A DNA stretch of 64,000 bases, from the NCBI GenBank assembly GCA_902560245.1, contig CACELK010000006.1, positions 1 through 64,000 of the forward strand. Direction: 5' to 3'. The translations under genes and the position numbers were made by a program. The notes under the pieces are model-generated. The model saw only the letters and a program-made list of their open reading frames with translations. It had not been told where the DNA came from and ran no database searches. Positions within the stretch are counted from its first letter, which is position 1, and the number at the start of each line of letters is the position of its first letter. Shown piece by piece: positions 59,361 to 64,000 of the stretch. The DNA is from an uncultured Pelagibacteraceae bacterium (GTDB taxonomy: Bacteria; Pseudomonadota; Alphaproteobacteria; Pelagibacterales; Pelagibacteraceae).

Positions 59361-59750
59361 TTGGAAGCTAACCAAATAAAAATTGGATCAAACCGAGGTT
59401 TTGGTATAGTTTTTTTTATAGTTTTTTTGTTAATTTCATTATTTCCAATTATTAAAGGAAACGATATTAGAATCTGGTCATTAATAGTTTCTTTAATATT
59501 TCTCTTATTAGGAGTTATAAACTCAACTATTCTAAGTCCTTTAAACAAGCTTTGGTTTAAATTTGGATTATTATTAGGAAGTTTTATCTCTCCAATTGTA
59601 ATGGGCTTTGTATTTTTTTTAGTTGTTACTCCAATTGGCTTATTGATGAAGCTTTTAGGAAAAGATTTGCTTAATTTGAAGAAAAAAAATGTTGAGACTT
59701 ATTGGATTGAAAAAACTGAACCAAAAAGTAAGATGAAGAATCAATTTTAA
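59361..59750 (+). CDS. SxtJ-like membrane protein
   Basis: 129 aa, TTG start; NKLWFKFGLLLGSFISPIVMGFVFFLVVTPIGLLMKLLGKDLL. Confidence 0.75.
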   Translation: MEANQIKIGSNRGFGIVFFIVFLLISLFPIIKGNDIRIWSLIVSLIFLLLGVINSTILSPLNKLWFKFGLLLGSFISPIVMGFVFFLVVTPIGLLMKLLGKDLLNLKKKNVETYWIEKTEPKSKMKNQF

Positions 59751-59752
59751 TT

Positions 59753-59902
59753 ATGGATTTTTTAAAAGAATTTTGGGAATTTCTTAAAGTAAGAAAAAAA
59801 TTCTGGTTATTGCCAATTTTAATATTTTTACTTATTTTTGGCGGATTAATTATCCTTACCCAAGGTTCAGCTGTAGCTCCATTTATATATACAATATTTT
59901 AG
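59753..59902 (+). CDS. DUF5989/SxtK-like small membrane protein
   Basis: 49 aa, not in track: MDFLKEFWEFLKVRKKFWLLPILIFLLIFGGLIILTQGSAVAPFIYTIF. Confidence 0.75.
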   Translation: MDFLKEFWEFLKVRKKFWLLPILIFLLIFGGLIILTQGSAVAPFIYTIF

Positions 59903-61737
59903 TGAAATCTATTTTAGGCATATCTGCTTTCTATCACGATAGTGCTGCTACAATTTTAATTGATGGTAAAATTATTGCAGCGGCACAAGAAGAGCGCTTT
60001 ACAAGAAAAAAACATGACTCAGGATATCCATTTAATGCTGTTGAGTTTGTTTTAAAATACTCAAAGCTAAAATTAAGTGAGGTAGACCAAATTATTTTTT
60101 TTGAAAAACCATTTTTAAAATTTGAAAGATTACTAGAGACCTATGTTGCTTTTGCTCCTAAAGGATTTAAGCAATTTTGTAAAGCAATGCCGATATGGTT
60201 AAAGGAAAAGTTATTTCAAAAAAAATTTCTTTATAACGAACTAAGAAGACATGATAAAAATTTTAAAGATCAAAATAAAATATTTTTTTCTGATCACCAT
60301 TTAAGCCATGCAGCTAGCGCATTTTTTCCTTCGCCTTTTGAAGAAGCGGTTGTGTTGACTGCAGATGGAGTTGGCGAGTGGGCAACAACAACTGTAGCTG
60401 TAGGAAAAGGTAAAAGTCTTGAGATTAAAAAAGAAATACATTTTCCACATTCTTTAGGACTTCTATATTCCGCTTTTACGTATTACACAGGATTTAAAGT
60501 CAATAGTGGTGAGTATAAATTAATGGGTTTAGCACCTTATGGAAATCCTATCTACGAGAATAAAGTAAAAGAATTAATTGATATAAAAGAAGATGGTACT
60601 TTTAAACTTGACCAAAATTATTTTAATTATGCAACTGGCCTTACAATGACTAACGATAAATTTGATAAATTATTTGGTCAAAAACCAAGAAATTCTCAAT
60701 CCGAACAAATAACCCAGTTTCATATGGACATAGCTGCATCAATACAAAAAGTTACAGAAGAAATTATGATTAAACTGGCAAGATCTATCCGCAGAGAGTA
60801 CAACATAAACAATTTGTGTCTTGCTGGTGGCGTAGCATTAAATTGCGTAGCTAATGGCAAAATTCTCCAAGAAAAAATTTTTGATAATATTTGGATTCAA
60901 CCAGCGGCAGGTGATGCAGGTGGCTCTTTAGGGGCAGCTTTAGCTTTGTGGCATATAGAATGTGGCAATGAAAGAATTGTTAATTCAAATGATAATATGT
61001 GTGGATCTTATTTGGGATCAGAGTTTACACAAGAAACAATTGAAAAAGAACTAAAATCTATTGGAGCAAAATATGATATTTTTAATTATGAAGATTTGAT
61101 TAACAAAACTTCAGAATATTTATCAAATGAAAAAGCTATTGGTTGGTTTCAAGGGAGAATGGAGTTTGGCCCAAGAGCCCTAGGCGCAAGATCAATTTTA
61201 GGAGATCCAAGATCAGATAAAATGCAAAAGAATCTTAATTTAAAAGTAAAATTTAGAGAAAGTTTCAGACCATTTGCGCCTTCCGTACTTAGAGAGGATT
61301 TATCTTACTGGTTTGATATAAACGTTGATAGTCCATATATGTTGTTAGTTGCGAATATCAAAAGTGATAAAAAAATTGAGATGACTGATGAGCAAAAAAA
61401 ACTGTTTGGCATTGATAAATTAAATATTAAAAGATCAAAAATTCCTGCCGTTACGCATGTCGATTACTCCGCAAGGGTCCAAACGGTAAATAAAAATACC
61501 AATAAACGTTATCACGATCTAATCTCAAAGTTTAAAGAAAGAACAGGATGCCCTGTAATTGTAAATACTTCATTTAATGTTAGAGGCGAACCAATTGTCA
61601 ATTCGCCCACTGATGCTTTTAATTGTTTTATGGGAACTGAGTTAGATTATTTGGTTATTGGAGATTGCATATTGGATAAAAAAAAACAAGATCTAAATCT
61701 TAAAAAGGATTATAAAAAAAATTTTGAGCTAGACTAA
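59902..61737 (+). CDS. Carbamoyltransferase (NodU/CmcH/SxtI family)
   Basis: 611 aa, GTG start; ILGISAFYHDSAATILIDGKIIAAAQEERFTRKKHD, WFQGRMEFGPRALGARSILGDPR, VNTSFNVRGEPIV. Confidence 0.93.
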   Translation: MKSILGISAFYHDSAATILIDGKIIAAAQEERFTRKKHDSGYPFNAVEFVLKYSKLKLSEVDQIIFFEKPFLKFERLLETYVAFAPKGFKQFCKAMPIWLKEKLFQKKFLYNELRRHDKNFKDQNKIFFSDHHLSHAASAFFPSPFEEAVVLTADGVGEWATTTVAVGKGKSLEIKKEIHFPHSLGLLYSAFTYYTGFKVNSGEYKLMGLAPYGNPIYENKVKELIDIKEDGTFKLDQNYFNYATGLTMTNDKFDKLFGQKPRNSQSEQITQFHMDIAASIQKVTEEIMIKLARSIRREYNINNLCLAGGVALNCVANGKILQEKIFDNIWIQPAAGDAGGSLGAALALWHIECGNERIVNSNDNMCGSYLGSEFTQETIEKELKSIGAKYDIFNYEDLINKTSEYLSNEKAIGWFQGRMEFGPRALGARSILGDPRSDKMQKNLNLKVKFRESFRPFAPSVLREDLSYWFDINVDSPYMLLVANIKSDKKIEMTDEQKKLFGIDKLNIKRSKIPAVTHVDYSARVQTVNKNTNKRYHDLISKFKERTGCPVIVNTSFNVRGEPIVNSPTDAFNCFMGTELDYLVIGDCILDKKKQDLNLKKDYKKNFELD

Positions 61738-61753
61738 ACTAATCTTTTAAAGT

Positions 61754-63058
61754 TTAATTTTGTGTATATTTGTAAATAGTATCAGCGATTTTTTTATAAC
61801 CTTCTACTGTATAATGACCAGGTAGTTGAAAAGGAGAAAGCTTGAGAGGATTTTTCTCTTTTTTAAATACATTTATATGGAGGTCAATAAATGGTATATT
61901 TAGTTGATTCACAAATTTTTTTACCAAAATATAAGTTGGATTATTGTAATTAGGTGTATAACGACTATATTCGGGCAAATAAACAAAATATAACTTTATT
62001 CTATTTTCATTAGTTAAATCTCTAACTAATCTAATTATTTCTTTAAATTCTGGTTGTAGTTCCTTTTTTGGTTGTGGTTTTGTTTTTGGGGTAAGTAAAT
62101 ATCTTATGCTGTAGATTTTAATAAATCTTAAAAAATTATAGGAAAAACTTTCCCATTTTCTTTCTATTTCTATTAATTCATTTGCATAAACATCTATTTC
62201 TTTTTGTTTTAATTTAAGGTTTTGGGTAAAGTTTAAGTCACTTAAATAATTTTTTAATATTTTGTTTTCTAGTTCCTTATCTAAATCTCTCGTTAAATCA
62301 TTACCTTCAAAATAAATCCACAAAACCTTTTTTACATTTGAATTTAAATATTCTCTTAATGTTGCATATTGTATTAACGGACCATTTCCCGAAAATCCCA
62401 AATTTAAAACTGATTTATCTGACAAGGTTCTTAAAACTGAGGCAATATCATTAGGTCTATTAACGCATGCTCCATGTACAAAAGAATCACCAACCAATAA
62501 ATATTCAACTTCTTCTTGGTCCCACTCAGTATCAGGGTTATTAAATCCATATCTGTCACTTTGATAAATCGAATAATATCCATTTTCATTACAAAAAATT
62601 GTTTTTGAATTTGATATAGCTGACAATGGGTAAAATGATCTATCTGTATCTATGTAATTACTTGGGCTAACATTTAATTTTATATTATTATCAATCTTTT
62701 TTAAATCTTTATAGATTTCATATCTTGTTCTTGTATCGTATTTTATTCCAGTTTCATTTTTATAAATTTTTTTTTTTGTATTTGTTATTGTTGCGTAAAA
62801 ATTTAAATAAGCTTCAAAAAGATATAAACTTACAACTATACTTATAATTGAAATTATTGAGTATTCTTTTATTTTTTGATTAAAAAGAAATGTAAAAATT
62901 GAAAAAATAATAAGTATGACACTTAAAATATAATAAGTTATATAGAAATCACTATGTTTACCATCAAAATGTATTTCTGATTTATAAAATGTATAAATCA
63001 ATAAAAATAATGAAATTATTAAGCAACTAGGTGAGAATATTTTTTTTAAAAAATTCAA
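61754..63058 (-). CDS. Membrane-anchored SGNH-hydrolase-like protein
   Basis: 434 aa; N-terminal TM helices, YLLVGDSFVHGACV, LNLGFSGNGPLIQ, LPGHYTVEGYKKIAD. Confidence 0.68.
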   Translation of the reverse strand: MNFLKKIFSPSCLIISLFLLIYTFYKSEIHFDGKHSDFYITYYILSVILIIFSIFTFLFNQKIKEYSIISIISIVVSLYLFEAYLNFYATITNTKKKIYKNETGIKYDTRTRYEIYKDLKKIDNNIKLNVSPSNYIDTDRSFYPLSAISNSKTIFCNENGYYSIYQSDRYGFNNPDTEWDQEEVEYLLVGDSFVHGACVNRPNDIASVLRTLSDKSVLNLGFSGNGPLIQYATLREYLNSNVKKVLWIYFEGNDLTRDLDKELENKILKNYLSDLNFTQNLKLKQKEIDVYANELIEIERKWESFSYNFLRFIKIYSIRYLLTPKTKPQPKKELQPEFKEIIRLVRDLTNENRIKLYFVYLPEYSRYTPNYNNPTYILVKKFVNQLNIPFIDLHINVFKKEKNPLKLSPFQLPGHYTVEGYKKIADTIYKYTQN

Positions 63059-63086
63059 TTTTTTTTTGATTATTTTATAGTCATAA

Positions 63087-63872
63087 TTAATTTATAATAA
63101 CTTTTACTGACCCTAATTTTTCTATTTTTCCAACATATTTAGCTTTTCTAGTTAATGGGACAATTCCAACCGTAGAGCCTGTAAATACATAAAAATTTTT
63201 ATTTATATTTATCTTATCTTTTTTTAATTTATTCAAAACAAACCTTAACGAATTCAGTGGATTTGTATAAACTGTATTTGTATTTCCATTAATAATTTGC
63301 TTGTTTTTATTTTTCTTTACATACGTTAAATACGTTTTTAAATTTCCTATGTTAATTTTTTTAAATTTCATTTTTTTTCCTATCAAAAACTTAATGTTTG
63401 CCCCGAAATCACTACATAAATCGCCTAAGTATTTTACTCCTTTTTTTCTTTGTCTATACCCAACAATTTCCAGGCACGGTGCAATATGAGTTATAAATTT
63501 TGTTATGTTATTTTTAGAGATTTTTTGTTTTGATGAGAAGAAATTTTTTTTTATCAAATAACATACCTCAAGTTCTATGCCGAGTACGTATTGATTAATT
63601 TTAACTCTTTTTCCACTTTTTAAAAGATTTTTAGTATAAACTGATCCATAAAAAGGCTCTTTTTCTTTCAACTTTTTTAAAAGTGGTAACGCTGTTCCCC
63701 CAGCTTTAAAACCTGCTATTGGCCATTTAATTTTATTTTCACAAGCTTTTCTTAATAGGTTAGAATTTTTAATATTTTTGCAAAATTTTATTGGAATTGG
63801 TTTAATTAGTTTATTTTTTGTAAATGCATTTACTAGCTTATTTGATATTGTGTTTAATTGTTTTTTATTCAT
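63087..63872 (-). CDS. 2-keto-4-pentenoate hydratase (MhpD)-like protein
   Basis: 261 aa; IAGFKAGGTA, LGIELEVCYLI, SDFGANIKFLIG, FTGSTVGIVPL. Confidence 0.6.
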   Translation of the reverse strand: MNKKQLNTISNKLVNAFTKNKLIKPIPIKFCKNIKNSNLLRKACENKIKWPIAGFKAGGTALPLLKKLKEKEPFYGSVYTKNLLKSGKRVKINQYVLGIELEVCYLIKKNFFSSKQKISKNNITKFITHIAPCLEIVGYRQRKKGVKYLGDLCSDFGANIKFLIGKKMKFKKINIGNLKTYLTYVKKNKNKQIINGNTNTVYTNPLNSLRFVLNKLKKDKININKNFYVFTGSTVGIVPLTRKAKYVGKIEKLGSVKVIIN

Positions 63873-63890
63873 TTATTAATAATAAAAATA

Positions 63891-64000
63891 ATGCAATTTA
63901 TTAAATTTTACAATAACCCAAAAAATATTAGATTTGAATCATTTCAATTTGCATTATATGAAGCCTACAAAAGAGGACATAAAACCTTAGTTGAAACAGG
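63891..64000 (+). CDS. Partial CDS at window edge
   Basis: Open ATG frame MQFIKFYNNPKNIRFESFQFALYEAYKRGHKTLVET... Confidence 0.5.
   Translation, partial: MQFIKFYNNPKNIRFESFQFALYEAYKRGHKTLVET

Noticed and set aside
59361-61737. Saxitoxin biosynthesis
   Set aside because: Only the sxtI/J/K-like trio is present; these occur widely without toxin pathways.
1-64000. CRISPR arrays, transposons, prophage, tRNA or rRNA genes
   Set aside because: No direct-repeat arrays, transposase/integrase ORFs or tRNA/rRNA signatures seen by eye; tRNAscan-SE/Infernal would be decisive.

Overview
AT-rich (~30% GC), densely packed alphaproteobacterial DNA, SAR11/Pelagibacter-like in gene content and style; taxonomy is inferred, not computed. 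Main blocks: (1) anmK tail, bidirectional terminator. (2) A methylated-amine/C1 island (~1-26 kb): DmdA/GcvT-like methyltransferase, MetF-like protein, betaine-type ABC permease and binding protein, BHMT, two ~800-aa dimethylglycine/sarcosine dehydrogenase paralogs, Rieske oxygenase, DddP-like M24 protein, small P-loop kinase, beta-propeller/barrel outer-membrane protein, HIGH-type nucleotidyltransferase, BesD/HalD-type 2OG-Fe(II) oxygenase, L-carnitine dehydrogenase-like protein, enoyl-CoA hydratase, ETF alpha/beta and ETF-QO. (3) hisI, folE, acuI-like reductase, LysR. (4) A Fur-box-preceded Fe(III) ABC operon with two nested hairpins between the binding protein and permease genes. (5) An ammonium transporter fused to a SpoIIE/PP2C-type phosphatase, next to a compact TPP riboswitch plus SSS transporter (thiV-like), rseP, hupB and a second, plain amt. 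(6) recX, cysQ, mnmA, a PLP sulfur-amino-acid lyase, MFS, pabB/pabA/pabC. (7) A sulfonate/sulfite block: aprM-aprB-aprA, TauE/SafE exporter, suyAB-like, xsc. (8) An SxtJ/DUF5989/carbamoyltransferase trio, SGNH protein and a hydratase. No rRNA, tRNA, CRISPR array or transposase was recognised. Best candidates for something under-described: the Amt-phosphatase fusion, the tightly coupled Rieske/M24/kinase and nucleotidyltransferase/2OG-oxygenase/carnitine-dehydrogenase cassette, and the paired hairpins inside two ABC-transporter operons.
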